The translations under genes were made by a program, and so were the position numbers. From the NCBI GenBank assembly GCA_003008705.1, contig PDUO01000067.1:124001-188000 (forward strand): DNA of 64,000 bases. The letters are read 5' to 3'. The notes under the pieces were generated by a model, which saw nothing but the letters and a program-made list of their open reading frames with translations, did no database searches and was not told the DNA's origin. The first letter of the stretch is position 1; each line of letters starts with the position of its first letter. The DNA is from Pezicula radicicola (Eukaryota > Ascomycota > Leotiomycetes > Helotiales > Dermateaceae). This document shows positions 20,818-34,900 of the stretch, in pieces.

Positions 20818-21778
20818 ATGTCCGGTCGGCTATCTGGCCGAATTGCAATCATCACCGGAGCAAGCTCTGGTCTCGGACGAGCCATTGCCTTGATATATGC
20901 TAAAGAAGGAGCAACTGTCATTTGTTCAGACCTTGAACCAACTGCCCGCAACGATCCGAAAGGCGAATTTCCAGTCCCAACTCATGATCTTATTAGCAAC
21001 AACGGAGGAACTGCCATTTTTGTGAAAACAGATGTCCGAGATGAGGCACAGGTTGAGAATCTTGTTGCATCGGCTGTGAAAAACTTTGGTCGCCTAGATA
21101 TGTGAGTGATGGCCTTTTGTGAAAGCCTAGAGATTCTGACGGAGAAACATAGAATAGTCAATAATGCAGGTGTTGCACATGAGGTAGCCGGACTGGCAAA
21201 GCAAGTTGGGGGGGTTCGACTTCATGAAACCACAATGGAGAACTTCGATCTGACAATGAGCATTAACGTCCGTGGAGTATTCTTGGGATGCAAATACGCT
21301 ATTGCGCAATTTCTGAAGCAAGAACCGCTTCCTGCAAATAGTCGAGGTGATTGCACTAGAGGTTGGATTGTAAATATGGGAAGCACCGGTGGCTTGATTG
21401 GGTTGGGTGGTGCCCCGAGTTACTGTGCTTCGAAGCATGCGGTCGTAGGGTTGACGAAACAGACTGCAATGGACTATGCCAAAGATAGGATCCATTGCAA
21501 TGCGCTCTGTCCCTCATGTAAGCAGATTCGTCTACCATTGATTTCAAAACACTGATATTTCTAGAGTTGTGGAAACAGCATTCATCTCGGAAGTCACCAA
21601 GGACGTGAACAACCCTATCGCCGTTGGAACGACCGCAGCGCTAACTGCAGCGCATCCATGGGGCACATTGGGTCAGACAGAGGACATAGCAAGAGCTGCT
21701 GTCTTTTTGGTAAGTGAGGATGCTCAATGGGTGACAGGTGTGGGATTGGCAATTGACGGGGGTTACACGGCGCAGTAG
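20818..21778 (+). CDS. Short-chain dehydrogenase/reductase (classical SDR)
   Basis: Exons 20818-21101, 21153-21517 and 21567-21778 (introns 51 and 49 bp) give 286 residues. The coenzyme-binding motif is TGASSGLGRAIA near residue 15, the structural motif is IIVNNAG (across the first splice), the catalytic serine lies in MGSTGGLIG, and the YCASKHAVVGLTK segment carries the catalytic Tyr and Lys. The tail VTGVGLAIDGGYTAQ is the usual end of this family. It is an NAD(P)-dependent oxidoreductase in the cytosol by inference; the substrate is unknown. The second acceptor is the distal AG of CTAGAG, because the proximal one would create a stop. It stands alone, with a lipase gene about 1 kb downstream. 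Confidence 0.92.
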
Positions 21779-22793
21779 TTAGTTTACGAGTATCAACCGA
21801 GAGGGATATGATTAGGTCAAGGGAGGTTTGTATTATCTGCTCTCGAATGGATATTAGTTGCCATTCTCGCCCAATATTTATTCTGTCGGATATCTGTAAA
21901 CTATGAAGGGATGGAAATGGGACATAGCTGTCCGCTGGAAGAGTCAGAATGCCTTTTCGCAAGTGGGATGTCAAGATGGAAAGATTACGAGCAATTTAGT
22001 GTATATGGTTGGCGACCTCTGCATAGCTCTTGTTCTGTTATGACTCAACCATGAATACCGTGATTTCATGAATAGGACATAAAGTTGACATTCCGGCTAT
22101 AAATAATTTGTAATTCAAGAATAGCGCACCCCGTTTATGAATAGGTTTCTTACATGTCAACTTTGATATTTAAGTAGAAGGCAATAGATGTATAGTACGA
22201 GTATATATAACGCTCTACTAGTCGGAAACAATAGCCTTGAAAATATATTTTATGTGTTAACCGCAAGTACATAATTCCCTCTTGATACGAATTCCTAATC
22301 TTCTACTTCTCTACTTAGACGTAGTCAACTCAGCATAATGATCACTTTCCGAATTCCGGTGCAGCAAGGATCGGAAAGAACTTCACGCTTATGTTTTTGT
22401 AATATTTGTAGTTCTGACTCTAATAGCGTAATTTTGTCCAGGATGAATACGAATCGAGGTTAGATCGATATGAATGCCAAGCTGTTGATAGGCCCCCCAT
22501 GCCCTCGAAGCATAAGAAGAGGGGTTAGTTCGAAGGGATAACTACATAATAAATCCCGACTGTAACTCTCTCACATCACTTTTTAGATCTGATCCAACTC
22601 TTTGTGACGTAGGATGAGTAATTTCCAGCCATAGTAAATCGCTAGGGGATTATCCTACGAGCCTAGTGAACGGAAGCTGTTACTTCGCATATATATGCAT
22701 AACAATTCCTTGATCGTGAGTCTTTGGAGATATTTTTTATTACTATCTTAAACATTCAATGACCGCAGCTCGGTTGCTGCAAAACTAGCAACA
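21779..22793. promoter_or_regulatory. Upstream region of the lipase gene
   Basis: About 1.0 kb between the SDR and lipase genes on the same strand. It must hold the SDR 3' end and the lipase promoter. No specific element is recognised. Confidence 0.45.
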
Positions 22794-24050
22794 ATGTTCT
22801 TTCTTCGTTCACTGCTGGCCCTGAGCTTTCTATCAATTGTGCCTTCTGCGCTCCCTAGCCCAGTACTACCTCTCCCCTCGTATGAACGAGAGACAAACAC
22901 TGCATCGATACCCCTACCACCAAGTCAGGATCCATTCTACACTGCTCCCGCCAAGTATGAATTAGCAGCACCAGGCACTATTCTTCGAATTCGCTCTGCC
23001 CCAGGGAACCTAACAGAGGTAATCTCCAATTGCTCCGCAGCCTACAACATCCTCTATCGCACCATCAATACTCGATACAGACCCTCCTGGGCCGTGACAA
23101 CTCTCTTTGTGCCGTATCCCTCGTCACTCTCTTCAAATATCTCGGATATTGCTTTACTCTCCTACCAAATCCCATACAACTCCGTTGATGTGGATGCCAG
23201 CCCGAGCTATGCCTTATATACCCAAGGTCCAGACTTTCCCGACATCCCAGCAGCTCTCGGCCGTGGCTGGTTCGTCAACGTGCCGGATTTCGAAGGCCCC
23301 ACGGCCTCTATGATAGCAGGTGTGCAAGAAGGCCACGCGACGCTTGACTCAGTTCGTGCCGTGCTTACATCTGGTTTGGGTCTCTCCTCCCAGACGCAAT
23401 ATGCACTCTGGGGGTACTCCGGGGGATCAGTGGCCAGCGAATGGGCTGCTGAGCTGCAAGCACACTACGCACCAGAGCTTAAGTTCGCGGGCATGGCCAT
23501 CGGTGGCTTGCCGAACAATGTGACGAGCGCACTATATGCAGTTTCAGGACAGTTATTCGCAGGTCTGATTCCAGCCGGGCTTTTAGGAATCACGAACCAG
23601 TTCCCAGAAGCGTATGAACTGCTTATAAGCAGGCTCAAAACAACGGGGCCTTACAACAGAACGACCTTCCTATCGGTCAAAGAGATGGATTTCAATCAAG
23701 AGCAAGCGGCATTTGAGTATCAGGATGTGTTCAACTATTTCGTGGACGGGGAAGCGATTGCCCAATTGCCGGTTATCAAGCAAGTGCTTGAGAGTAATGG
23801 AATTATGGGAGACCATGGCGTGCCACAGATGCCAACTTTCATATACAAGGCAATTGCAGATGAAATTGGCGTTATTGCGGAAACAGACGCTCTGGTCAAC
23901 AAGTACTTTGCTGCTGGGGTGAATATTTTGTACCAGCGTAACTCAGTTGGTGGGCACCTTGCTGAGTACACTAATGGAGATGCGAGGGCATTCGAGTGGT
24001 TGGGAAGCGTGCTAGATGGGACGTATTCCGAGAAGTATAACTGTTGCTAA
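22794..24050 (+). CDS. Secreted lipase (fungal LIP family), C-terminus replaced by LTR sequence
   Basis: An intronless frame of 418 codons. Residues 1-22 or so form a signal peptide (MFFLRSLLALSFLSIVPSA). The nucleophile elbow is WGYSGGS at about residue 205, in the style of secretory lipases related to Candida LIP proteins; a late GGHLAEY supplies the likely catalytic His. Several NxS/T sites suit a secreted glycoprotein that hydrolyses triacylglycerols or related esters. The last codons, TGT TGC TAA at 24042-24050, are the first bases of a copia LTR. Without the insertion the frame would run on through the target site into 36354-36410, giving about 434 residues. The catalytic core is complete, so activity may survive if mRNA is made and polyadenylated inside the LTR. 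Confidence 0.93.
   Translation: MFFLRSLLALSFLSIVPSALPSPVLPLPSYERETNTASIPLPPSQDPFYTAPAKYELAAPGTILRIRSAPGNLTEVISNCSAAYNILYRTINTRYRPSWAVTTLFVPYPSSLSSNISDIALLSYQIPYNSVDVDASPSYALYTQGPDFPDIPAALGRGWFVNVPDFEGPTASMIAGVQEGHATLDSVRAVLTSGLGLSSQTQYALWGYSGGSVASEWAAELQAHYAPELKFAGMAIGGLPNNVTSALYAVSGQLFAGLIPAGLLGITNQFPEAYELLISRLKTTGPYNRTTFLSVKEMDFNQEQAAFEYQDVFNYFVDGEAIAQLPVIKQVLESNGIMGDHGVPQMPTFIYKAIADEIGVIAETDALVNKYFAAGVNILYQRNSVGGHLAEYTNGDARAFEWLGSVLDGTYSEKYNCC
24037..24041. repeat. Left target-site duplication of the copia element (ATAAC)
   Basis: ATAAC immediately precedes the left LTR and is repeated exactly at 36349-36353 after the right LTR. Five base pairs is the usual duplication for Ty1/copia integrase. 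Confidence 0.9.
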
Positions 24051-24327
24051 TAGCAGAATATATTAACAAATATATAGATCGGAAGTTAAGAGATAGTTGC
24101 TTAATTCTATATAGGTAGGAAAATAAGAGTATATATACATAAACAAGAGTAAGTACTTGTTAATGCTAAAACAGTATATATAGTATTAGAGAAATAGTCT
24201 TCTTATATATAAAACGCTTAGAAATTAACTATCTAACTAATACTATTGTTTTATATATAGCATTAACTAAAGAGAGGTAAAATTTATAGTTTCTAAAAGA
24301 GTAGTAATACTATTATATTTAGTAATA
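24042..24327. repeat. Left LTR of the copia element (286 bp)
   Basis: It aligns without gaps to 36063-36348. By eye I count 16 differences, all transitions, most of them CpA/TpA or TpG/TpA, as RIP would leave. Its first nine bases complete the lipase reading frame. Confidence 0.9.
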
Positions 24328-25233
24328 CACCCCCCTAGATTTAAACTAAATAAAAGGTTAAATCTAAATCGTTTTATAAGCTATTAGTATTAGATTTAAG
24401 GCGTAGGTTAGTATAGAAATTATATATCTAAACTTAGTACGTTCTAACAATAGTAGTAGTTGTTTAGCTTAAGAGTCGGGTATACTACCCCTAGGGTAGG
24501 CCGCAACTATAGTAGACCTTATTATAGAATAAAAGAAGAGAAAGAGAAGGATTAGAAGAAGAAGAAGACCCTCTAAATAGTAATTTAAGTACCTATTAAC
24601 TAGGCTTAATCTAGCTAGATATATTAACTAGGCCGAGTTACTAAATAAACGTTTTATACTTTTAATATAGTAATTCCTTAGTTAATCTATTTACTACTAT
24701 ATTAGTACTAGATACCTATTTAATATAGATTCTACCTTATTAAACCTCTTACTATAACTAGTACTAGTAGATATCTATATACTTTAGCTTAGTTTAAAGC
24801 TATAAGGTATTCTTATAAAGTAGACCTATAGTTTAGATATTATTAATATAGATTATAGACTTAATAATAAGATTAAAATTAATAACTTTAAAGAATTAAA
24901 TTACTTATAATAAAAGCTTAATAGTAGATAATACTACTAGTAATTTAGCTTTAGTACTAGAGATAGTAATAGTTTATTATTTTATTACTATCTAATAAAT
25001 AAGTCTATTATATAGTATATAGATAGATCTAAATAAACTATATTATATAATCTTATTATTTATAAATATTATATTATTATAGATCTAGAATAACTTTTAT
25101 AAATTAATAGTTTATTTATTATATTAAATTATATAATATTTTATTCTAAGTAGGTATTTAATATAATAGTCTATTATAAATAAGTAGACTTTAAATAAAT
25201 TCTAATTAAATTTAACTAGTTTAAATACTATAC

Positions 25234-25634
25234 TATTATAAATACAATAAGACTCTTAGCCTAAGGCTTAGCTATAAACTCTAAAAGGGACTTAGTATAA
25301 AGAACTAAGTAGTATATAAGGTAAGAAGGTTATATAATAAGTATTATATAATAAGAACTAGTAGATTAGTTAGATTAGTTAGATTAGTTATAGAAAGTAC
25401 TAATCTAAGAGATCTTAATAATCTATACTTATAAAGGTTTTATATAAGTAGATAGTTATTCCCTCTTAGATAAAAGCTTTATACTTAACTTAAATATAGT
25501 ATCTTAATCTATACTTAGTAACTTAGTAATATTATTTATATCTTAACTTAATAATAGTACCTTTACCTTACTTAACTAATCTAGTATTACCTCTTTTAAC
25601 TAATATTAGAACTAAGAGACTATTATATATTATA
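25234..25634. repeat. Left LTR of the gypsy element (401 bp)
   Basis: It matches 31520-31920 over its full length with scattered transitions. It contains a short internal tandem repeat of the 9-mer AGTTAGATT (three copies). The original TG start appears mutated to TA. Confidence 0.88.
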
Positions 25635-28600
25635 CTTTAAGTACTAACCTATAAGGTACTAGTATATATATTAAGTTAAATAATAATATCTATAATTAGT
25701 AGTACTTTATATACTACTCTTTAGATAATAATAACCTTAATAGATAAAATTAATAAAAACCTAAAGTATAAAACTATTAACTTATTTAATAAAGAATAAA
25801 ATAAACTTTATAGATTCTTATTATAACTCTAACTATATATTATATTTAATAGAGAATACTTTTAATTCTAGATAGAGTAGATCCTTTAGATAGTTATACT
25901 ACTAGAAGGAAAGACTATATATTAGATTAAAGGGTTCTTTAAGGACTACCTCTAGAATACTAATTCTTATAAAGAGATTAATAATAAGATAAAAGATATA
26001 ACTATTAAAATCTTTACTTTATAGAAAGGGTTCTTAAAAGAAATTAGATTAAATTTTAGAGTAATAGATAAAAAGAAGGAAGTAGAGTAAGCTATTAAGG
26101 TATTATAATAGAAAGGGTTAGTTATAGTATATACTAGAGATTTCTAATATTACTCTACTAGGACTAAGTAAAGAGACAACGCTTTATAATACTAATATAA
26201 GAAAGGACTAAAAGATATAGTAAAGGATAAACTCCTAAGGTAGTAAAGAATAACTAATACTCTAAAAGACCTTATTAAGGCTACCTATAAGATTAATAAT
26301 ACTTAGTATAAAAGAAGTATAAAAAAGAAAGATAAGTATAACCCTAGATATAAGAGATTAAAGGAAGATAAAAGTAGAATAAGTAAGAATAACAACTATA
26401 GAGATCCTATAAAACTAGATACTATATTTTAGAAAGAAATTTTACCTTAAAATAAAAAGAAGTATATAGAAAATTAAATATACTTTAACTATAAGAAACC
26501 TAGATACCTTACTTATAATTATAAGAGTAAAAGTAAAAGTTACTACTTAGGAAGAAGAGGTAAACTTAATACTATAAGATAAAAAGGTTATAATAAACTA
26601 ATATAACTATATATTATAAGGTATAATAAATTATTAAAAGAAATCTTTAAGGTTATAAGACTTAATAAAGAATTTACTAAATTAGATAAATTTAAAAAAG
26701 AAAATAAACTATAAAAAAATACTACTATATTAGTAAAGACTATAAAGCTACTAGAAGAGTCTAAGGAACTAGAGGATAGTAATATAAAAGAAATATTAGT
26801 ATTAAAATATAAATAATTATAAATTCTATTAAGATAATTAGCTATTATAGAAATCTTTAAAGAATTAACTAAGAAATATTTAAGAAAAAAGATAAAGCTT
26901 ACTAGATAAGACCTTAATATAGATAAGAAAATATAAGCTATATATCTAGAAGATATTTTATATATTATAACTAAGTATAAGCTTTAGTTATTTAAACTAT
27001 AGAAATCTATTAAGATATAAGTTATAAAAGTTATAATAAGAGAAGGAATATCTATCCCTTAAAGTTAGTAATATTAAGATAAGCTAGCTAATAATATTAA
27101 CTTCTAAAAATAAATAAACTAAGTTTATAATATATCTAAGAAAGAGAGAGATAAACTTAATATAAAGATTATAAAACTTAAAGAAAAAGAGGATATAATA
27201 AGGATTAATTACCTCTAATATATCTAGTTAATATAGACTACTTACTATATAGATAGCTATACTACTTATTACTCCTTTAAAGAGGGATTAGATTATTAGC
27301 TAAGTAGGAAGAAGTCTATCTATTAGACTAATAAATCTTATATATAGAATAAGATAGCTTTAATCCTAGAAGCTTTATTATTAAAAAACTAAAAGACCTT
27401 AATAATAAAAGACTATTATTAAGTAATTATAAAAAGTTTAGGAATCTATATAATAAGAAGGAATTATATATAGTAAGAAAAGGTTAGTAGCTTTTTCTAA
27501 TAGTCTAGTTAGATAAATAAGTACTATAAGTAATAGTAGACTTAGGTATAATAGATAATTTTATTAATATAAGTATAGTACTAGATAAAGAATTTAAGAT
27601 TCTAATAAAGTAAGAATTATATTATCTAAGTATTATTAATAAGAAGCTAATTAGATTAAATAAGAGGATAGTAACTTATAAAACTAATTAACTAACTATA
27701 AAAATATTAAAAGGATATACTAAAGAGATATAACTAGATCTTATTACTTTAGAAACTTACTTAGTAATTCTTAGTATACCTTAGTTAAAGACTTATAATC
27801 TCTAGATCAACTAGTAGAAAGAGTAAATTACTATAAACTAATACTAGTATATTAGTAACTATATAGTACTTTTAGAAGATAAGGTATCTCTAGACTATAA
27901 AGAGTTATATACAACTTCTAATAAGCTAAAGGACCTAGCCTAGACCTTTATACTAAAGTAAATACTAGTAGTATATAAGGAATATAAGTTATTATTTTAG
28001 GAAAGGTCTAAGAATAAGGTACTTCTAGAGTACTAGCTATAAGACTATAAAATACCTATTAAGCTAAGAAAGAGTCTAATATTTAGACTTATTTACTAAC
28101 TTTTAGAGAAAGAGTTAAATAGCCTTAAGATATATATTAATAAAAACCTAGAAAAAGGATATATATAACTATTTATATTACTAGTAGTAAGTCTAATCTT
28201 ATATATATTAAAACTAGATAGTATACTTTATCTTTATATAGACTATTAATAGTTAAATAATATTACTATTAAGAATAGATACTTACTACCCTTAATTAAT
28301 AAACTATATAATAGAATATAAGACACTAAGATCTTTATAACCTTAGATATATAAGAAGTATATAGTATTATCTAGATAAAGAAAGATAATAAGTAGAAAA
28401 TAGTATTTAGAATATACTATAGTCTATTTAAATATCTAATTATACTATTTAAACTTATAAATATACTAGTATTATACTAAAAGATAATTAATAAATAATT
28501 ATATAAATATTTTAATATCTTTATAGTTACTTACTTAGATAATATACTTATCTTTTCTAAGATAAAGACTAAGTATATAAAGTATATTAAGAAAGTACTA

Positions 28601-31519
28601 AAGAAGCTTAGGAAAGTAAAGCTTTTTATTAAACTAGAAAAATATAAGTTTTATAAAATAGAACTTAAGTTTCTAGAATTTATTATAAGAATTAATAGAA
28701 TTAAAATAGATATAACTAAGATTAATATAATACTTACCTAGTCTAAGCCTAAGATAGTTAAAGAAGTATAAGCCTTCTTAGGTTTTATAAACTTCTATTA
28801 AAGATTTATTAAAGGATATTTAAGAGTTACCTAACTACTTATAGAACTTATAAAAAAAGAATAGAAATTTAAATAGAATCTAAAGGTCTAAGAAGTATTT
28901 AATATACTTAAATAGTAATTTATAATTATACTAATACTAGTTACTTTTAATCTAAAATAATAAATTATCTTAGAAATAAATATATTAGATTTTACTATAA
29001 GAGTCTACTTAGGGTAGCTTAATAAATAAGAGAAACTAAAGCTAATTATATACTACTTCTAAAAGATAATACTTATAGAGTTAAACTATAATATATATAA
29101 TAAAGAACTATTAGCTATTATAGTTACTTTTAAATAATAAAGAGTCTACTTAGAAGAGCTTAATTACTTAGTCTAGGTATAGATAAACTATAAGAATCTT
29201 ATATCTTTTATAATAATAAAGATCCTTAACTAAAGATAAGTTAGATAATTAGAGAAGCTATTTATATATAACTTTATTATCTTATATAAAAAAGGATCTA
29301 AGAATATAAGAGTTAATACTCTAAGTAGATAATAAGATTATATAAGAAAATTAATAAAAAGACTAAAAGTAATACTTAAATAAAATAAAGAGAATCTAGA
29401 ATATAACTATAAACTTCTAATTATAATATCTATAGTAAAAGATAAGGATCTAGAGGATAAGATTAAATAAGTATATAAAATAGATAAATATACCTCTAGG
29501 ATTATAAAAGAACTAATTATAAAGTTCTTAGTAGATTAAATAAGATTATTAAGATTTAAGGGATTAGTTTATATACTAGTAAAACTATAAAAAGATTTTA
29601 TTAGAGAATAATACTTATTACTAGTTTATAAATACTAAGAAATTAATAAGACCTTTAATTAACTTATAAGAGATTATTACTTCTTAAATATAAAGAAGTT
29701 AGTAGAGTAAGTAATTATAGAATATAACTTATATAATAAAAGTAAGACTAGTAGATATTTACTATATAGATTACTATAGTTACTACTAGTAGTAAAAAGA
29801 GTATAAGGATTAATTATATTTAACTTTATTATTAAATTACTATCTTCTAAGAAACTAATAATAAAAGTTATCTATAACTTTATTTAGATAGTTATAAATA
29901 GATTAACTAAATATAAGTACTTTATATTATATAAGAAAAGTAATAATACTAAAGAACTAGTATATATATTTATAAGAGTTATTATAAGCTAGTATAGATT
30001 ACTAAAAGAAATTATATTAGATAAAGATAAGCTTTTTATATTAAAATTCTAGATATTACTTATAGTATAGTTAAAAGTAAATTATAAGCTCTTTATAGTA
30101 TTTTACTTATAGATAAATAAGTAAATAGAATATCTAAATTAGATACTAGAATAATACTTATATAGTTATATTAATTAGTAGTAAGATAATTAGATAAAAC
30201 TACTACTACTAGTATAGTTTATATATAATAGTACTAAGAGTAAGCCTATTAGAATATTACTATTCTTTATAAATTATAGATTTTAACTAGAAGTATATTA
30301 ATAACTATAGCTAGATAAGGTAAGGGTCTAATAAGCTATAATTATAGTAAGTAACTTATAAAAGTTATATTAGTACTTAGCTAAGGAAATTAAATTCTAT
30401 AACTTAAGAATAGTAAAATATATAAACAATAAGTATAATATAGAACCTTTACTAAAGAAGGAAGATAAAGTATACTTATTATAAAAAAATATTAAAATAA
30501 TATAATCTAATATAAAACTTAACTTTAAGAAATTAGAACTATTTAAAATATTAAAGAAAATTAAACTAGTTAATTATTATATTAAACTACTAAAGAAATC
30601 TTAATTATACCTTATATTTTATATATTATTACTAGAACTAGTAAAAGAAGATATACTAATAGTTATAAATATTAAACTTTTATCTAAAAATAATCTAAAT
30701 ATTTATAATATAAAAAGAGTAATTAATATTAAAACTAATAAGGAAGGTTAGTAAGAATACCTTATTAAATAAGAAGGGTATAATAAAATAAATAATATAT
30801 AAGAACTTATAAAAAACCTTAACTACTTAAAGAAGCTTAAGTAGTTCTACTAGTAAAACCTAGACTTAACTAGAAAGGATTAGAGAGATTAAAGTTTAAT
30901 AAGGATATAGCTAAGACTAGGTCTATAAGGTTAATAAGGAGGTTATTAGAGGGTAAAGATATAAAGGACTAAGGGTTAGATTTAAGGTAGAGCTTTTTAG
31001 CTTCTTACTACTTTATCTCTTTAACTACTTCTAACTTATCTAATAATTTTAAACTATAATATAATATATCTACTATATATATATAAAAGAATTCCTTTTA
31101 TTTATTTAGATAAAGAAGTTTTACTTATTATTTTATAAGTTACTTAAAGAGAACCTACTATTTATACTAGGCTTCCTTCTAAGAGTCTACTAGCTTTTTC
31201 TCTTCTTACTTAAGTACTATCTAGTTACTTATTAAAGGGCTATAGATATTATATTTTATCTTCTTACTAATAAGAATATATTTAGAATAGTATAAGGAAT
31301 TATATACTATAAGGTACTTTATACTATTTTTTATATAATAAAAATAAAGAGATATCTTAATACTAGAAGTCTTAATATACTTATATAATTTTAATTAATT
31401 ATTAGTTTTCCTTAATTATAAAAGAGTTATAATAAAAAGAAGAATAGAATTATAGTCTATTAATAAAGTCTTATAGCTACTAGTTAAGTATAAGGATATA
31501 CTAGCTAGATAAGAGATAG

Positions 31520-31920
31520 TATTATAAATATAATAAGACTCTTAGTCTAAGGCTTAGCTATAGACCCTAAAAGGGACTTAGTATAAAGAACTAAGTAGTA
31601 TATAAGATAAGGAGGTTATATAATAAGTATTATATAATAAGGACTAGTAGATTAGTTAGATTAGTTAGATTAGTTATAGAAAGTACTAATCTAAGGGATC
31701 TTAATAATCTATACTTATAAAGGTTTTATATAAATAGATAATTATTCCCTCTTAGATAAAAGCTTTATACTTAACTTAAATATAATATCTTAACCTATAC
31801 TTAGTAACTTAGTAATATTATTTATATCTTAACTTAGTAATAGTACCCTTACCTTACTTAACTAACCTAGTATTACCTCTTTTAACTAATATTAAAACTA
31901 AGAGACTATTATATATTATA
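31520..31920. repeat. Right LTR of the gypsy element (401 bp)
   Basis: It has the same length as the left copy. The differences seen are C/T or G/A, consistent with RIP after insertion. Confidence 0.88.
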
Positions 31921-34900
31921 TATATATACTATATCTAGCTAGATAATAGTAGTATTATATATAATATAATTAACTTATTATTAGAATATATAGATTTAAG
32001 AGGTAGTTATAATCTCTTTATTAAGTACTTATTTAATAGCTAGTAGTAGAGTATTAAGAAATCTAGTAAGATTAATATTAAATTTCTTTATTATTTTTTT
32101 AATAAAATTATCTTAAATTAGCTAGAGTTTTTATTCTAATCTATTTTAAATAACTCTAATTCTAAGAAAATAATTAACTTCTCTAAGTATATAAATTTTA
32201 AATAACTAAAAAAGTTAGACTTTAAAGTAGGTATATTATTATTAATAATAATAAGAAAATATAATAATAATATTATCTATAAAAACTATTAAAGTAAGTT
32301 ATTTATTAGTAAATAAGTAGTTAATACTAAGAACTATAAATAATCTAAGAGATTTAAATACTATAGTTAGTATTTATTACTATAGTAATAGAGATTACTT
32401 TAACCTATATAAGACTTTTAGAAGTAAAAGTACTAAATTTTATAAGCTTAGATTAGTAAATTTTAGTATATTAAGTATAGAATCTAACTCTTAGTATATA
32501 CTTCTTAGAAGTTCTAGTTCTTCTAGATACCTAACTATAATTAGTATATCTAGATTACTATTTATATAGGTATTTATTATATTATATTACTTAGTTTTTA
32601 GATTAAAGGTAGTTATAATAACTATTATTATTTAGAATATCTATATAGCTAGTATAGTTATATATATATTATCTAGTAGCTCTTAAAGATCTTTATAAGT
32701 ATAAAGTTATACTTTTAATTTAATTAGATATCCCTTAGTATTAAATTTATACTTAAAAACTTATATTAATAATAGAAGCTAAATTTATTATTTTAATTCT
32801 TACTTATCTACTTCCTTAAATATACCTTTTATTACTAGTATAAGAATCTCTTTTAGAGCTACTTAGGTAAAGCTAGTTACTAGCTTATACTTAAGTATTT
32901 AAGCTTATATTTTTAGTTTAGATAGTAACTAATTATAATAGATTTTTAGTAAGGATTTAGTTTAGTTTAAGGATACTATAAAGGTCTAGTAGAAGTTTAA
33001 ATTATTTTATAATATATTTAAAATTATAATATAAGTAGAATATTAACTCTTTAATAAGATATTTAATAGATTAATTTAAGTTATTACTCTAGTTATTATT
33101 AGTACCTTATTTATACTTCTAGTATTAGTATCTCTTTAGTATTTTTATAAGGTATTTTTTAAGATCTATAACTTAATTTTAGATTAATTTATATTACTAT
33201 TATTTATAGATAGTAGTATTAGTTCTAGTTCTAGTATTATTTTTAGTATTAGTAGTTAGGGTTTAATAACTTATTATTTTATTTTAGTAGTTAATTTCTT
33301 AGACTCTAATTAGCTAGAACTAGTCTTATTTTAAAATATATAAGGTAGTATAATAGTTATAAAGTTAAAAATATTATTATCTTCTTACTTTTCTTCTATT
33401 ATAACGTTTTCTAATAGACTTATTATCTTAATTATAACTTTATTTATATAACTAATATTAAAGTCTTTAAGAGAATAGAATAATTCCTTATTAAAAAAGA
33501 TATTATAGTTTTAAATTACCTTATTTAAACTAGGTACTTATATATAGAATATAGTAGTACTTATAAACTCTATAAGATAACTAATATATATATAAGGTAG
33601 TAATTTATATAATCTTAAAAGATAGTATTTATCTTTCTCTAGAATATATATATAGTAGTTAAAGGTTTAAATATAAGCTAGGGATAGTTTTATACCTTTT
33701 AGAACTTTATATAATATCTACTATTCTAGGGCTTTTATTAGGGTTTAATTTACTAGGTATCTAGTTATATAGTAGACTTCTAGCTATAGGTTATAAGGTA
33801 AATTTACTTAGATTCTTATATAGTAGACTTTTATAATAAGTATATACTTTACTTTCTTTAAACCTTTATTTTATACTTAAGTATTTAATATACTTAGCTT
33901 ATAGATAATATCTCTTTCTTTATAGAATTCTTTAACCTCTAGACTATATAATAATTTACTATTATATTAAATAAATTTTATATACTTTCTTTATTAATTT
34001 TTAATAAGATAAATAGTATTTATTAAAGCTTAGATTAATTTATTTTTATATAATATAAGGTATATAAGATTAAATTTAGTTTTAGAATACTAAAGATAAA
34101 GAATCTATTTATTACTATTATAACTATAAGTATATAATAGATTAATAAGATTAACTATAGCTTAAAACTAGAGTTTTATAAAATCTTCTTTTATATATAA
34201 TAAATAAGAAACTAGTTTATAGGCTTTAGCTTACTTATATATAAAATACTTAATAGTTTAAGGATATAGTTCTAATTTATTAATATTAATATTAATAACT
34301 ACGTTTTATAATACGTTTATAGTCTATAGACTAGAATACCTAAGTTAACTATATTAGAGCTTAGCTATAGCTTTAAAGAATACCTTTATACTACGTTTTA
34401 CTATAAATACACCTTTAGGTAATGTTTTTATATTTTATTTAATATACTAGAAGTTATCTAATATACTAATATTATATAGAGTTCTACTTTTTATATATAA
34501 GTAATTATATTTAATATTCTAGTAAACTCTCTTATATTTTAGTAACTAAAGTAATATAATATTAGTTATAAATCTAAGAATATATAAGGTATCTTAGAGT
34601 TTTATAATAGTCTTACCTTAGAGAGAGTTAATAACTAGGGTTATTATTCTATAAGTTTTAATTTAATAGATTTCTTTTCTAGTTATAATAGTCTTATCTA
34701 GGTATATAAACTAGATTATTTTAAACTATAAGAGATTATTATATATATAAGAATCTAATCTAGAATTAAGAATAATAAAGTAGACTAGTTTATATTTTAG
34801 ATCCTAGATATTTACTAAGAATATACTAGAGGCTAGTATAAAAGTTCTTAGTTTTAGAAGAGTATCTATTATTAATATTAATATTATTTCTAATTAGTTA

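Larger units (their letters stand above)
25234..31920 (+). mobile_element. RIP-degraded Ty3/gypsy LTR retrotransposon nested in the copia element
   Basis: The 6687-bp element is bounded by two 401-bp LTRs, with flanking pentamers TATAC (25229-25233) and TATAT (31921-31925) that differ by one transition and are the probable target duplication. On the plus strand the decayed frame keeps recognisable gypsy landmarks in order. A zinc-knuckle-like spacing with Cys changed to Tyr lies near 26480-26525. A protease-like IVDLG lies near 27535. The reverse transcriptase box YLDNILIFSK (canonical YLDDILIFSK, Asp changed to Asn) lies near 28530-28560, and an LGFINFY..FI pattern near 28775-28810. Integrase would follow up to about 30900. 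No frame is open. Orientation is opposite to its host element. Confidence 0.88.

Noticed and set aside
25381..25410. Tandem AGTTAGATT repeats as an independent satellite
   Set aside because: They occur at the same position in both gypsy LTRs, so they are part of the LTR.
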